The notes: generated from the sequence alone by a model not told the origin. DNA of 64,000 nt from Pseudomonas tolaasii NCPPB 2192 (GCF_002813445.1 NZ_PHHD01000001.1:2728001-2792000); one strand, 5' to 3'. Shown: positions 1 to 8,571, counted from the stretch's first letter. Translations and numbers: made by a program.

Positions 1-360
1 GCTAATCTGGTGAAACTGGATGTGCTGATCAACGGCGACAAGGTAGATGCACTGGCACTGATCGTGCACAAGGACAACGCGCACTACAAAGGTCGGCAGT
101 TGACCGAGAAGATGAAAGAACTGATTCCGCGCCAGATGTTCGACGTCGCGATCCAGGCCGCCATTGGCGGGCAGATCATTGCACGGACCTCCGTCAAGGC
201 TCTCAGAAAGAACGTACTGGCCAAATGCTACGGCGGTGACGTAAGCCGTAAGCGCAAGCTGCTTGAGAAGCAAAAGGCCGGTAAAAAACGCATGAAGCAA
301 GTAGGCAACGTGGAAGTTCCACAAGAAGCCTTCCTTGCAGTGCTCAGGTTGGATAGTTAG
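1..360 (+). CDS. lepA: Elongation factor 4 (LepA), C-terminal part
   Basis: The reading frame is open from base 1, so the 5' part of the gene lies outside the window; about 119 codons remain. They match the LepA-specific C-terminal domain, with the stretch around GGQIIARTSVKALRKNV and the basic KRKLLEKQKAGKKRMK tail. The GTG at base 10 is internal, not a start. LepA is a ribosome-associated GTPase that acts on stalled or mistranslocated ribosomes; the GTPase domains themselves are not visible here. The stop lies 5 bases before lepB, so the two are very likely cotranscribed, as in other pseudomonads. Confidence 0.95.
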   Translation, partial: ANLVKLDVLINGDKVDALALIVHKDNAHYKGRQLTEKMKELIPRQMFDVAIQAAIGGQIIARTSVKALRKNVLAKCYGGDVSRKRKLLEKQKAGKKRMKQVGNVEVPQEAFLAVLRLDS

Positions 361-365
361 GTCCT

Positions 366-1220
366 ATGTCACTAAATTTCCCGCTGTTGCTGGTCATCGC
401 CGTTGCCGTTTGCGGTCTCCTGGCGTTGCTCGATCTGGTGTTCTTCGCCCCGCGTCGGCGGGCGGCTATCGCCTCCTATCAGGGCAGCGTCAGCCAGCCC
501 GATGCGGTGGTGGTCGAGAAGCTGAACAAAGAGCCCTTGCTGGTTGAATACGGCAAGTCGTTCTTTCCGGTGCTGTTCATCGTGCTGGTGCTGCGCTCGT
601 TTCTGGTGGAGCCGTTTCAGATCCCTTCGGGGTCGATGAAACCTACCCTGGACGTGGGTGACTTCATCCTCGTGAACAAGTTTTCCTATGGGATCCGCCT
701 GCCGGTGATCGACAGGAAAGTCATCCCGGTCGGTGACCCGCAGCGCGGCGATGTGATGGTGTTCCGCTACCCGAGCGACCCGAACGTCAACTACATCAAG
801 CGTGTGGTCGGCCTGCCGGGCGACGTGATTCGCTACACCAGTGACAAACGCCTGTTCGTCAATGGCGAGTCGGTGGCCGAGAAGCTGATCGGCACCGAGC
901 CGAACACCTTGGGCAGCGCCGAGCTGTACCAGGAAAAACTCGGCACGGTCGAGCACGAAATCCGCAAGGAAATGAGCCGCTACCGTGCAATGCCGGATGG
1001 CGAATGGAAAGTGCCGGCCGGGCACTATTTCATGATGGGCGACAACCGGGACAACTCCAACGACAGCCGTTACTGGGATGACCCCAACATTCCCAAGGAC
1101 CTGCTGGGCATGGTTCCCGACGAGAACATTGTCGGCAAGGCCTTTGCGGTCTGGATGAGCTGGCCGGAACCCAAGCTCAGCCACCTGCCGAACTTCTCGC
1201 GGGTCGGGCTGATCAAGTAA
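366..1220 (+). CDS. lepB: Signal peptidase I
   Basis: Inner-membrane serine endopeptidase that removes signal peptides from Sec and Tat substrates. The 284 aa length is usual for pseudomonads. Two N-terminal membrane segments (about residues 3-27 and 62-80) are followed by the catalytic Ser90 in PSGSM, Lys145 in NYIKRVVGLPGD, and the conserved GDNRDNSNDSRYW box near residue 221. The start ATG lies 5 bases after the lepA stop. The lepA-lepB pairing is the standard arrangement. A perfect palindrome follows immediately after the stop. Confidence 0.97.
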   Translation: MSLNFPLLLVIAVAVCGLLALLDLVFFAPRRRAAIASYQGSVSQPDAVVVEKLNKEPLLVEYGKSFFPVLFIVLVLRSFLVEPFQIPSGSMKPTLDVGDFILVNKFSYGIRLPVIDRKVIPVGDPQRGDVMVFRYPSDPNVNYIKRVVGLPGDVIRYTSDKRLFVNGESVAEKLIGTEPNTLGSAELYQEKLGTVEHEIRKEMSRYRAMPDGEWKVPAGHYFMMGDNRDNSNDSRYWDDPNIPKDLLGMVPDENIVGKAFAVWMSWPEPKLSHLPNFSRVGLIK

Positions 1221-1227
1221 TACAGGC

Positions 1228-1247
1228 GGCGCTGTGATCACAGCGCC
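1228..1247 (+). promoter_or_regulatory. 20-base perfect palindrome between lepB and rnc
   Basis: GGCGCTGTGATCACAGCGCC begins 8 bases after the lepB stop and can form an 8-bp stem with a GATC loop. The bases that follow (gaatgctttt) are only weakly U-rich, so it may be a poor terminator, an mRNA-stabilising hairpin or an RNase III processing site ahead of rnc. In E. coli the rnc leader is cut by RNase III itself; applying that here is inference. Confidence 0.5.
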
Positions 1248-1372
1248 GAATGCTTTTCTGGGGTTGGGACAATCAATGGCCCGGCCCCTTGCTGCACCAA
1301 TCAGGATTTGAATTTGAACACTGCGTCAATCGTCGATGGCCGCCGGTGCCACCAAACAGATATGGGTAAACC

Positions 1373-2062
1373 GTGAGCGTTTCTCTAAGCCGTCTCGAGC
1401 GCCAGCTCGGCTACACCTTCAAGGACCAGGAATTGATGGTCCTTGCCCTCACACACCGCAGCTTTGCAGGGCGTAACAACGAACGCCTGGAATTTCTCGG
1501 TGATGCCATCCTCAATTTCGTCGCAGGTGAAGCGTTGTTCGAACGTTTCCCCCAAGCCCGTGAAGGCCAGTTGTCGCGCCTGCGCGCGCGTCTGGTGAAG
1601 GGCGAGACCCTGGCCGTGCTGGCCCGTGGCTTTGGCCTGGGTGAGTATTTGCGCCTGGGTTCCGGCGAGTTGAAGAGTGGCGGTTTCCGTCGCGAGTCGA
1701 TCCTGGCCGACGCCCTTGAAGCGCTGATCGGTGCCATCTACCTCGATGCGGGCATGGAAGCGGCCAAGGAGCGGGTGACCGCCTGGCTGACGTCCGAAAT
1801 CGAAAGCCTCACGCTGGTCGATACCAATAAAGATCCGAAGACCCGTCTGCAGGAATTCCTGCAGTCCCGTGGTTGCGAACTGCCACGCTACGAAGTGGTG
1901 GATATCCAGGGTGAGCCCCATTGCCGCGTGTTCTTCGTGGAATGTGAAGTCACCTTATTGAATGAAAAAAGCCGAGGTCAGGGTGTGAGCCGTCGTATTG
2001 CCGAACAGGTAGCGGCCGCTGCAGCACTGATTGCCCTGGGCGTGGAGAATGGCCATGACTGA
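1373..2062 (+). CDS. rnc: Ribonuclease III
   Basis: Double-strand-specific endoribonuclease for rRNA and mRNA maturation. The 229 aa length fits the family. The signature NERLEFLGDAIL starts at residue 36 (catalytic Glu40 and Asp44), the second acidic pair lies in DALEALIGAIYLDAG near residue 115, and a double-stranded-RNA-binding domain fills residues from about 154. The start is GTG. The 3' end overlaps era by 8 bases, so translation of the two is probably coupled. The 152-base lepB-rnc gap lacks the small DUF4845-type gene found there in P. aeruginosa. Confidence 0.97.
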   Translation: MSVSLSRLERQLGYTFKDQELMVLALTHRSFAGRNNERLEFLGDAILNFVAGEALFERFPQAREGQLSRLRARLVKGETLAVLARGFGLGEYLRLGSGELKSGGFRRESILADALEALIGAIYLDAGMEAAKERVTAWLTSEIESLTLVDTNKDPKTRLQEFLQSRGCELPRYEVVDIQGEPHCRVFFVECEVTLLNEKSRGQGVSRRIAEQVAAAAALIALGVENGHD

Positions 2063-2957
2063 TTCAACCGCAACACGCTGTGGCTATGTTGCCATCGTCG
2101 GCCGCCCGAACGTGGGCAAGTCCACGCTGCTCAACCACATCCTCGGCCAGAAGCTGGCGATCACCTCGCGCAAGCCGCAGACCACCCGCCACAACATGCT
2201 GGGCATCAAGACCGAAGGCAACGTGCAAGCGGTCTACGTCGATACGCCGGGCATGCACAAAGGCGGCGAAAAGGCCCTGAACCGCTACATGAACAAGACT
2301 GCTTCGGCGGCGTTGAAAGACGTCGACGTGGTGATCTTCGTGGTTGACCGCACCAAGTGGACCGACGAAGACCAGATGGTTCTTGAGCGTGTGCAGTACG
2401 TCACCGGCCCCTTGATCGTCGCGCTGAACAAGACCGACCGCATCGAAGACAAAGCCGAGCTGATGCCGCACCTGAGCTGGCTGCAGGAACAACTGCCGAA
2501 CGCCCAGATCATCCCGATTTCGGCCCAGCACGGCCACAACCTCGACGCCCTGGAGCGTGTGATCGCCGAGCACCTGCCGGAGAGCGAGCACTTCTTCCCG
2601 GAAGACCAGATTACCGACCGCAGCAGCCGCTTCCTCGCCGCCGAACTGGTGCGCGAGAAAATCATGCGCCAGATGGGCGCCGAGCTGCCGTACCAGATCA
2701 CCGTCGAAATCGAAGAGTTCAAGCAGCAGGGCAAAACCCTGCATATCCATGCGCTGATCCTCGTCGAACGTGATGGCCAGAAGAAAATCATCATTGGCGA
2801 CAAGGGCGAGCGCATCAAGCGCATCGGCACCGAGGCGCGCAAGGACATGGAGTTGTTGTTCGACTCCAAGATCATGCTTAACCTGTGGGTGAAGGTGAAG
2901 GGTGGCTGGTCCGACGACGAGCGTGCACTGCGTTCTCTGGGCTACGGCGACCTCTGA
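2055..2957 (+). CDS. era: GTPase Era
   Basis: Ras-like GTPase that binds 16S rRNA and assists 30S ribosome assembly. The 300 aa protein has the P-loop GRPNVGKS at residues 16-23, the G3 motif DTPG, the G4 motif NKTD and a C-terminal KH RNA-binding domain with IIIGDKGERIKRIG. I prefer the ATG at 2055 over those at 2031 and 2049 because a GGAG ribosome-binding sequence (2044-2047) sits 7 bases upstream, and MTDSTATRC matches the family N-terminus. It overlaps the end of rnc. Confidence 0.96.
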   Translation: MTDSTATRCGYVAIVGRPNVGKSTLLNHILGQKLAITSRKPQTTRHNMLGIKTEGNVQAVYVDTPGMHKGGEKALNRYMNKTASAALKDVDVVIFVVDRTKWTDEDQMVLERVQYVTGPLIVALNKTDRIEDKAELMPHLSWLQEQLPNAQIIPISAQHGHNLDALERVIAEHLPESEHFFPEDQITDRSSRFLAAELVREKIMRQMGAELPYQITVEIEEFKQQGKTLHIHALILVERDGQKKIIIGDKGERIKRIGTEARKDMELLFDSKIMLNLWVKVKGGWSDDERALRSLGYGDL

Positions 2958-2984
2958 CACATGGCTTAATGGTTGGCGGGCTTG

Positions 2985-3016
2985 TTGTGGCGAGGGAGCA
3001 AGCTCCCTCGCCACAA
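2985..3016. repeat. REP-type palindrome, family B (GTGGCGAGGGAGC)
   Basis: Two perfect 15-base arms (TTGTGGCGAGGGAGC and its complement) separated by AA. The same core recurs at 9703-9797, 43562-43591 and 63128-63262. It lies between era and recO and probably forms a hairpin in the shared transcript. Confidence 0.9.
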
Positions 3017-3049
3017 AAGCGCTTTTCTTCTTCAGAGATTCCCCGTCTC

Positions 3050-3739
3050 ATGTCCCAATCCCCACCTCCCAGCCAACTCGCCTACGTCCTGCACAGCCGC
3101 GCCTACCGCGAGACCAGCGCCCTGGTGGACTTCCTCACGCCCCAGGGCCGCCTGCGCGCGGTGTTGCGCAGTGCACGGGGCAAGGCGGGTACATTGGCGC
3201 GGCCGTTCGTGGCATTGGACGTTGAGTTTCGGGGCAAGGGCGAGCTGAAAAACGTCGGCCGCATGGAGAGCGTCGGCACCTCCGCCTGGCTCAATGGCGA
3301 AGCGCTGTTCAGCGGCCTCTACCTCAATGAACTGTTGATTCGCCTGCTCCCCGCCGAAGACCCGCATCCGGGCGTTTTCGACCACTACGCCGCCACCTTG
3401 CTCGCTCTGGCCGAAGGCCGACCCCTGGAGCCGCTGCTGCGCGCCTTCGAATGGCGGCTGCTTGACGACCTGGGCTACGGCTTCGAACTGGCCAACGACC
3501 TGCACGGTGAGCCCATTGCCGCAGACGGTATGTACCGCCTGCAAGTCGATGCTGGCCTTGAGCGTGTCTACCTGCTGCAACCCGGCCTGTTCCAGGGCAC
3601 CGAACTGCTGGCCATGAGCGAAGCCGACTGGACCGCCCCCGGCGCCTTGTCCGCCGCCAAGCGCCTGATGCGCCAGGCCCTGGCCGTGCACTTGGGCGGA
3701 CGGCCGCTGGTCAGTCGCGAGTTGTTTCGAAAGCCCTGA
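3050..3739 (+). CDS. recO: DNA repair protein RecO
   Basis: Recombination mediator of the RecFOR pathway, which loads RecA on gapped DNA covered by SSB. From the ATG at 3050 (MSQSPPPSQLAYVLHSRAYRET) the protein is 229 aa, the normal length, with the N-terminal OB-fold carrying YRETSALVDFLTPQGR and the helical C-terminal domain. An upstream in-frame extension to 2885 would run through era and the palindromic repeat and is not believable. Position between era and pdxJ is conserved. Confidence 0.95.
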   Translation: MSQSPPPSQLAYVLHSRAYRETSALVDFLTPQGRLRAVLRSARGKAGTLARPFVALDVEFRGKGELKNVGRMESVGTSAWLNGEALFSGLYLNELLIRLLPAEDPHPGVFDHYAATLLALAEGRPLEPLLRAFEWRLLDDLGYGFELANDLHGEPIAADGMYRLQVDAGLERVYLLQPGLFQGTELLAMSEADWTAPGALSAAKRLMRQALAVHLGGRPLVSRELFRKP

Positions 3740-3790
3740 CATCCCCGTGTATGCTGTGCACCGTTTCTTTCCCTTTTCAGGAGCGCTTCC

Positions 3791-4534
3791 GTGACCACCA
3801 GCAATCGCATTCTTCTTGGCGTCAACATCGACCACGTCGCCACCCTGCGCCAGGCCCGGGGCACCCGTTACCCTGACCCGGTCAAGGCCGCGCTGGACGC
3901 CGAAGAAGCGGGCGCCGACGGCATCACCGTGCACCTGCGCGAAGACCGCCGCCACATCCAGGAGCGCGATGTGCTGGTGCTCAAGGACGTGCTGCAAACC
4001 CGCATGAACTTCGAAATGGGCGTAACCGAAGAAATGATGCAGTTCGCCGAGCGCATCCGCCCGGCGCACATCTGCCTGGTGCCGGAAACCCGCCAGGAAC
4101 TCACTACCGAAGGCGGCCTTGACGTGGCGGGCCAGGAAGCGCGGATCAAGGCGGCAGTAGAGCGCCTGTTGAAGCTGGGCAGCGAAGTGTCGCTGTTCAT
4201 CGATGCCGACGAGCGCCAGATTGAAGCCTCCCGTCGCGTCGGCGCGCCAGCCATCGAGCTGCACACCGGCCGTTACGCCGATGCGACCACGCCGACCGAA
4301 GTGGCTGAAGAGTTGCAGCGCATTATTGACGGCGTGAAATGCGGCTTGAATGAAGGCCTGATGGTCAACGCCGGCCACGGCCTGCATTACCACAACGTCG
4401 AGGCGGTGGCGGCGATCAAAGGCATCAACGAGCTGAACATCGGCCACGCGCTGGTGGCGCACGCGCTGTTCGTCGGTTTCAAAGGTGCGGTGGCCGAGAT
4501 GAAAGCACTGATCCTGGCCGCTGCCAAAGCCTGA
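3791..4534 (+). CDS. pdxJ: Pyridoxine 5'-phosphate synthase
   Basis: Last step of de novo vitamin B6 synthesis: condenses 3-amino-2-oxopropyl phosphate with 1-deoxy-D-xylulose 5-phosphate. The 247 aa TIM-barrel shows the family N-terminus VNIDHVATLRQARGT, the HLREDRRHIQ loop, the ELHTGRYAD motif and the NAGHGLHYHNV phosphate-binding region. The start is GTG with an upstream CAGGAG. It follows recO by 51 bases, so it probably shares the operon that begins at lepA. Confidence 0.97.
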   Translation: MTTSNRILLGVNIDHVATLRQARGTRYPDPVKAALDAEEAGADGITVHLREDRRHIQERDVLVLKDVLQTRMNFEMGVTEEMMQFAERIRPAHICLVPETRQELTTEGGLDVAGQEARIKAAVERLLKLGSEVSLFIDADERQIEASRRVGAPAIELHTGRYADATTPTEVAEELQRIIDGVKCGLNEGLMVNAGHGLHYHNVEAVAAIKGINELNIGHALVAHALFVGFKGAVAEMKALILAAAKA

Positions 4535-4568
4535 ACAAACACAGTCTAAAAAACACTGAAGATCAACA

Positions 4569-4660
4569 ATGTGGGAGCTGGCTTGCCTGCGATGACGGTA
4601 GATCAGTCAGCCCATGTATTGGCTGGCCTACCGCGATCGCAGGCAAGCCAGCTCCCACAT
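4569..4660. repeat. REPIN-like doublet, family A
   Basis: Two inverted copies of a 25-base REP (core GGAGCTGGCTTGCCTGCGAT), arms 4569-4593 and 4636-4660, perfectly complementary, enclosing a 42-base loop. It is the clearest full-length example of the family in the window. Confidence 0.92.
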
Positions 4661-4724
4661 GAGTCTGCAGTGAATTTGGCATGCGGCAATGCGAAGTCTT
4701 ACTGTTTAGCCGGGTCAGGTGTAT

Positions 4725-4765
4725 CGTATCTGCCCTTTGCGGGCCTCTGGCCTGTGGCAGATACG
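4725..4765 (+). promoter_or_regulatory. Two-tier hairpin in the cumA leader
   Basis: CGTATCTGCC (4725-4734) and GGCAGATACG (4756-4765) are perfect 10-base inverted repeats. Inside them GGCC-TCT-GGCC (4742-4752) can form a second hairpin. The outer arm ends within the TGAGG ribosome-binding sequence (about 4766-4770) of the GTG start at 4776, so the structure could limit translation or bind a regulator as DNA. Function is inferred from position only. Confidence 0.55.
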
Positions 4766-4775
4766 TGAGGTTGTT

Positions 4776-6158
4776 GTGTCCCGATCCTTTTCCCGTCGAC
4801 AAATCCTGGGTGGTCTTGCAGGCCTGGCCGTAGTGGGCGTCGGTGCCGGTGGCGCCTACCGCTACTGGCTGGGGAAAGTCGCCGAGTCCGAGGCCGGGCA
4901 CGATTACGAGCTGATCGCGGCACCACTGGACGTGGAACTGGTGCCGGGCCACAAGACCCAAGCCTGGGCATTCGGCCCTTCGGCGCCGGGCACCGAATTG
5001 CGTGTGCGTCAGGGCGAATGGCTGCGGGTGCGTTTCATCAACCACCTGCCGGTCGCCACCACCATCCACTGGCACGGCATCCGCCTGCCGCTGGAGATGG
5101 ACGGTGTGCCCTACGTTTCGCAATTACCGGTGCTGCCCGGCGAATACTTCGACTACAAATTCCGCGTGCCCGACGCCGGCAGCTACTGGTATCACCCGCA
5201 CGTGAACAGCAGCGAAGAACTCGGCCGTGGCCTGGTCGGCCCGCTGATCATCGAAGAGCGTGACCCCACCGGTTTCAAGCACGAGCGCACCCTGAGCCTG
5301 AAAAGCTGGCATGTTGACGAAGAAGGCGCTTTTGTCGCCTTCAGCGTGCCCCGCGAGGCGGCGCGTGGCGGCACTGCCGGGCGTCTGTCGACCATCAACG
5401 GCGTATCCCAGGCGGTTATTGACTTGCCCGCCGGACAGATCACCCGCGTGCGGCTGCTCAACCTCGACAACACCCTGACCTATCGCCTCAATATTCCTGA
5501 CGTCGAAGCGCAGATCTATGCACTGGACGGCAACCCCATCGAGCCGCGCCCGCTGGGCAAGGAATACTGGCTGGGGCCGGGCATGCGCATTTGCCTGGCA
5601 ATCAAGGCACCGCCGGCCGGTGAAGAGCTGTCGATCCGCAACGGCCCGGTGCGCTTGGGGACCTTCCGCTCGGTGGCCACTACCGACGCGGCCACCGAGT
5701 GGCCGCCCGCAATGCCCGCCAACCCGATTGCCGAGCCGGACCTGGCCAATGCCGAGAAACTCAACTTCAATTTCGAGTGGGTGGGCTCAGTGTCGGTCGA
5801 TACCGATAACGGCAAACCGCCCAGCCTGTGGCAAATCAACGGCAAGGCCTGGGACATCACCGACAAAACCTGCGCCGACCGCCCGATTGCCAAGCTGGAA
5901 AAGGGCAAGAGCTACATTTTTGAATTGAAGAACATGACCCAGTATCAGCACCCGATCCATTTGCACGGCATGAGCTTCAAGGTGATCGCGTCGAACCGTC
6001 ACAAGGTGATTCCGTATTTCACCGACACCTATCTGCTGGGCAAAAACGAACGCGCCCGCGTGGCGTTGGTGGCGGATAACCCGGGGGTGTGGATGTTCCA
6101 CTGCCATGTGATCGACCACATGGAAACCGGCCTGATGGCCGCCATCGAGGTGGCGTGA
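4776..6158 (+). CDS. cumA: Tat-exported multicopper oxidase, CumA type
   Basis: Copper enzyme that couples one-electron substrate oxidation to reduction of O2 to water, acting in the periplasm. From the GTG at 4776 the protein is 460 aa with a twin-arginine signal (SRRQIL, residues 6-11) and hydrophobic stretch. All four copper motifs are present: HWHG (98-101), HPH (140-142), HPIHLHG (near 391) and HCHVIDHMETG (near 442). An upstream start at 4719 lacks a ribosome-binding site and lies inside a hairpin. In P. putida a cumA-cumB pair was linked to Mn(II) oxidation, later questioned; the true substrate is uncertain. The stop overlaps tadA (TGATG). Confidence 0.88.
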   Translation: MSRSFSRRQILGGLAGLAVVGVGAGGAYRYWLGKVAESEAGHDYELIAAPLDVELVPGHKTQAWAFGPSAPGTELRVRQGEWLRVRFINHLPVATTIHWHGIRLPLEMDGVPYVSQLPVLPGEYFDYKFRVPDAGSYWYHPHVNSSEELGRGLVGPLIIEERDPTGFKHERTLSLKSWHVDEEGAFVAFSVPREAARGGTAGRLSTINGVSQAVIDLPAGQITRVRLLNLDNTLTYRLNIPDVEAQIYALDGNPIEPRPLGKEYWLGPGMRICLAIKAPPAGEELSIRNGPVRLGTFRSVATTDAATEWPPAMPANPIAEPDLANAEKLNFNFEWVGSVSVDTDNGKPPSLWQINGKAWDITDKTCADRPIAKLEKGKSYIFELKNMTQYQHPIHLHGMSFKVIASNRHKVIPYFTDTYLLGKNERARVALVADNPGVWMFHCHVIDHMETGLMAAIEVA

Positions 6159-6655
6159 TGCGCCAGATTCGCCCCACAGCGATTATCGACCGCAGCCGCG
6201 ACCAGCACTTTATGCGCGAAGCCCTGGCCCTCGCGGCACAGGGCGCGGCCTTGGGCGAAGTGCCCGTGGGCGCGGTGCTGGTGCAGGACGGTGAAATCAT
6301 CGGCCGCGGCTTCAACTGCCCCATCAGCGGCAATGACCCCAGCGCCCATGCCGAAATGGTCGCCATCCGCGCCGCGGCGCAGGCGATCAGCAATTACCGC
6401 CTGGTGGGCAGCACGCTGTATGTGACGCTGGAGCCGTGCAGCATGTGCGCGGGTTTGATTGTGCATTCGCGGATTGCGCGGGTGGTGTACGGCGCGCTGG
6501 AGCCCAAGGCGGGGATTGTACAGAGCCAGGGGCAGTTTTTTACCCAGGGCTTTTTGAATCATCGGGTGTTGTTTGAAGGTGGGGTGTTGGCTGAGGAATG
6601 CGGCACGGTACTGAGCGAATTCTTCAAGGCTCGCCGCGCCAAGCCCCCACTCTGA
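6158..6655 (+). CDS. tadA: tRNA-specific adenosine deaminase
   Basis: Zinc enzyme that deaminates A34 of tRNA-Arg(ACG) to inosine. The 165 aa protein has the HAE motif (residues 64-66) and PCSMC (93-97), the canonical zinc and catalytic residues of the cytidine/deoxycytidylate deaminase fold. The ATG at 6158 overlaps the stop of cumA by one base, so translation is coupled to the oxidase; the P. putida cumB gene is, as I recall, this same deaminase. The role in decoding is essential in most bacteria, which makes coupling to an accessory exported oxidase odd. Confidence 0.93.
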   Translation: MRQIRPTAIIDRSRDQHFMREALALAAQGAALGEVPVGAVLVQDGEIIGRGFNCPISGNDPSAHAEMVAIRAAAQAISNYRLVGSTLYVTLEPCSMCAGLIVHSRIARVVYGALEPKAGIVQSQGQFFTQGFLNHRVLFEGGVLAEECGTVLSEFFKARRAKPPL

Positions 6656-6673
6656 AGAACACTGGAGATCAAG

Positions 6674-6697
6674 TGTGGGAGCTGGCTTGCCTGCGAT
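6674..6697 (+). repeat. Solitary family A REP
   Basis: One 24-base copy of the family A REP without its inverted partner. It lies 34 bases before a family C element, suggesting that the second arm was lost or replaced. Confidence 0.8.
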
Positions 6698-6730
6698 AGC
6701 TATCTGTCAGTCAACTCATCAGTGACTGAT

Positions 6731-6837
6731 GATCGTTCCCACGCTCTGCGTGGGAATGCCTCTTGTGACGCTCCGCGTCACGCTTTGGGACGCAGAGCGT
6801 CCCGGGCTGCATTCCCACGCGGAGCGTGGGAACGATC
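6731..6837. repeat. Family C palindromic element
   Basis: Begins GATCGTTCCCACGC and ends with its inverse GCGTGGGAACGATC. Internally it holds further inverted repeats (gacgctccgcgtc and gggacgcagagcgtccc). The same structure recurs at 50935-51048 and 59387-59493. It lies between the convergent ends of tadA and cmoB. Confidence 0.9.
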
Positions 6838-6839
6838 TG

Positions 6840-7796
6840 TTACTTCCTGGCGATGATCACCGCCCGCATCGGCGCCGGCAGCCCTTCAATCGTCTTGCTG
6901 TGATCATTCGGGTCCAAAAAGTCACTGAGCGACTGATACTTCATCCACTCCGTCCCGCGCTGTTCTTCAACCGTCGTCACGCTCACATCCACACAGCGCA
7001 CATCACTGAAGCCTGCACGGCGCAGCCACAGCATCAGCGCCGGTACCGACGGCAGGAACCACACGTTGCGCATCTGTGCATAACGATCTTCCGGCACCAG
7101 CACTTGTTGCTGATCGCCTTCGACCACCAGCGTTTCCAGCACCAGCTCACCGCCCTTGACCAGCGTGTCTTTCAGCGCCAGCAAATGCTCGATGGGCGAA
7201 CGTCGGTGGTAGAACACGCCCATGGAAAACACCGTGTCGAAACCTTCCAGGTTTGGCGGCAGGTCTTCAAACGGGAAGGGCAGGTGCCAGGCCCTGGGTG
7301 CTGAGAGGTAGCGCTGCACCGCCTGGAACTGGCAGAAGAACAGCCAGTTGGGGTCCACGCCAATCACGCTGTCGGCGCCGGCACCGAGCATGCGCCACAT
7401 GTAATAGCCATTGCCGCAACCCACATCGAGAATGCGCTTGCCCTTCAAATTCAAATGTGGCGCCACACGGGACCACTTCCAGTCCGAGCGCCATTCGGTG
7501 TCCACGTGCACGCCGAACAGGTTGAACGGCCCCTTGCGCCACGGGCTCAGGCCCATCAGCGCGGTGTGCATCTGTGCGCGGGTGGCGTCGTCGCAGTCGG
7601 TGTCGAGCGTCAGGCCGCCCAACAAGTCCACGTCGCTCGGCTGGATTTTTGGCAATGCATCCAGCGCACTTTGCCAGCGCGCCAGGTCACCATGGCCTTT
7701 TTCCATCTTGCTATCGAGTTGCGCCTGCAGGCCCTGGGCCCACACAGCCAGGGGAGTGCCGACCAAGTGGCGGGCGAGGGGAGACAGATCAATCAT
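6840..7796 (-). CDS. cmoB: tRNA U34 carboxymethyltransferase
   Basis: Transfers the carboxymethyl group of carboxy-SAM to 5-hydroxyuridine at tRNA position 34, giving cmo5U. The 318 aa length matches CmoB. The SAM-binding motif ILDVGCGNGYYMWRM and GVDPNWLFFCQF are visible, as is FSMGVFYHRRSPIEHL. The start overlaps the cmoA stop by four bases, so the two enzymes of the same pathway are translationally coupled. Confidence 0.96.
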   Translation of the reverse strand: MIDLSPLARHLVGTPLAVWAQGLQAQLDSKMEKGHGDLARWQSALDALPKIQPSDVDLLGGLTLDTDCDDATRAQMHTALMGLSPWRKGPFNLFGVHVDTEWRSDWKWSRVAPHLNLKGKRILDVGCGNGYYMWRMLGAGADSVIGVDPNWLFFCQFQAVQRYLSAPRAWHLPFPFEDLPPNLEGFDTVFSMGVFYHRRSPIEHLLALKDTLVKGGELVLETLVVEGDQQQVLVPEDRYAQMRNVWFLPSVPALMLWLRRAGFSDVRCVDVSVTTVEEQRGTEWMKYQSLSDFLDPNDHSKTIEGLPAPMRAVIIARK

Positions 7797-8536
7797 GGCA
7801 AGGCAATCAACGAGGCAAAGTTAAGACACTGGAACCACGGCACGACTTTCGAGAACCCCGCCGCCAACAGGCGTTCGCGATGTTCTTCGAGGCTGTCGGG
7901 CTTCATGACGTTTTCGATGGCGCTGCGCTTCTGGGCGATTTCCAGTTCGCTGTAGCCGTTGGCGCGTTTGAACGCGATGTGCAAATCGGTGAGCAGCGTG
8001 TGTTCTTCGGTATCGTTGAAACGCAGTTTTTCCGAAAGGATCAACGCACCGCCCGGCAGCAGCGACTGGCGAATGCGCCCAAGCAAGGCCAGGCGTTCTG
8101 CGGGGGCGATAAATTGCAGGGTGAAGTTCAGCGCCACCACCGAGGCGGGCTGGAACTGGAGCGCGAGGATATCGCCCTCGATCACGTCAACCGGCAGCAA
8201 CTCCTGAAACATTGAGTCCTGGCCATTGAGGTATTCGCGGCAGCGCTCGACCATGGCCGCCGAGTTATCCACCGCAATCACGCGGCAACCGTCGCTGCGC
8301 ACATGGCGGCGCAGCGCCTGGGTCACAGCGCCGAGGGATGCGCCGAGGTCGTAGAGCACGCTATGGGGCTGGGCGAATTGCGCGGCGAGCACGCCGAGGT
8401 TTTCGACGATGGTCGGGTAACCGGGCACCGAGCGCTTGATCATGTCGGGGAACACCCGCACCACGTCCTCGTTAAAGGCGAAGTCCGGCACCTGGGGCAG
8501 GGGCTGGGCGAATAGGCGATCGGGTTCTTTGCTCAC
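7793..8536 (-). CDS. cmoA: Carboxy-S-adenosyl-L-methionine synthase
   Basis: Makes carboxy-SAM from SAM and prephenate for the CmoB reaction. From the GTG at 8536 (MSKEPDRLFAQPLPQVPDF) the protein is 247 aa, the normal length, with the motif VLYDLGASLGAVTQALRR and VIAVDNSAAMVERC. A longer frame to a TTG at 8647 adds a proline-rich extension that does not look like the family and would overlap the upstream gene. Forms an operon with cmoB. Confidence 0.95.
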   Translation of the reverse strand: MSKEPDRLFAQPLPQVPDFAFNEDVVRVFPDMIKRSVPGYPTIVENLGVLAAQFAQPHSVLYDLGASLGAVTQALRRHVRSDGCRVIAVDNSAAMVERCREYLNGQDSMFQELLPVDVIEGDILALQFQPASVVALNFTLQFIAPAERLALLGRIRQSLLPGGALILSEKLRFNDTEEHTLLTDLHIAFKRANGYSELEIAQKRSAIENVMKPDSLEEHRERLLAAGFSKVVPWFQCLNFASLIALP

Positions 8537-8571
8537 GGTTGTTCCGGCGACGATGGGGAGAGGCCGGCATT

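Noticed and set aside
4569..4660. REP doublets considered as intrinsic terminators
   Set aside because: They form strong hairpins but have no U-run and recur within operons, so they are listed as repeats.
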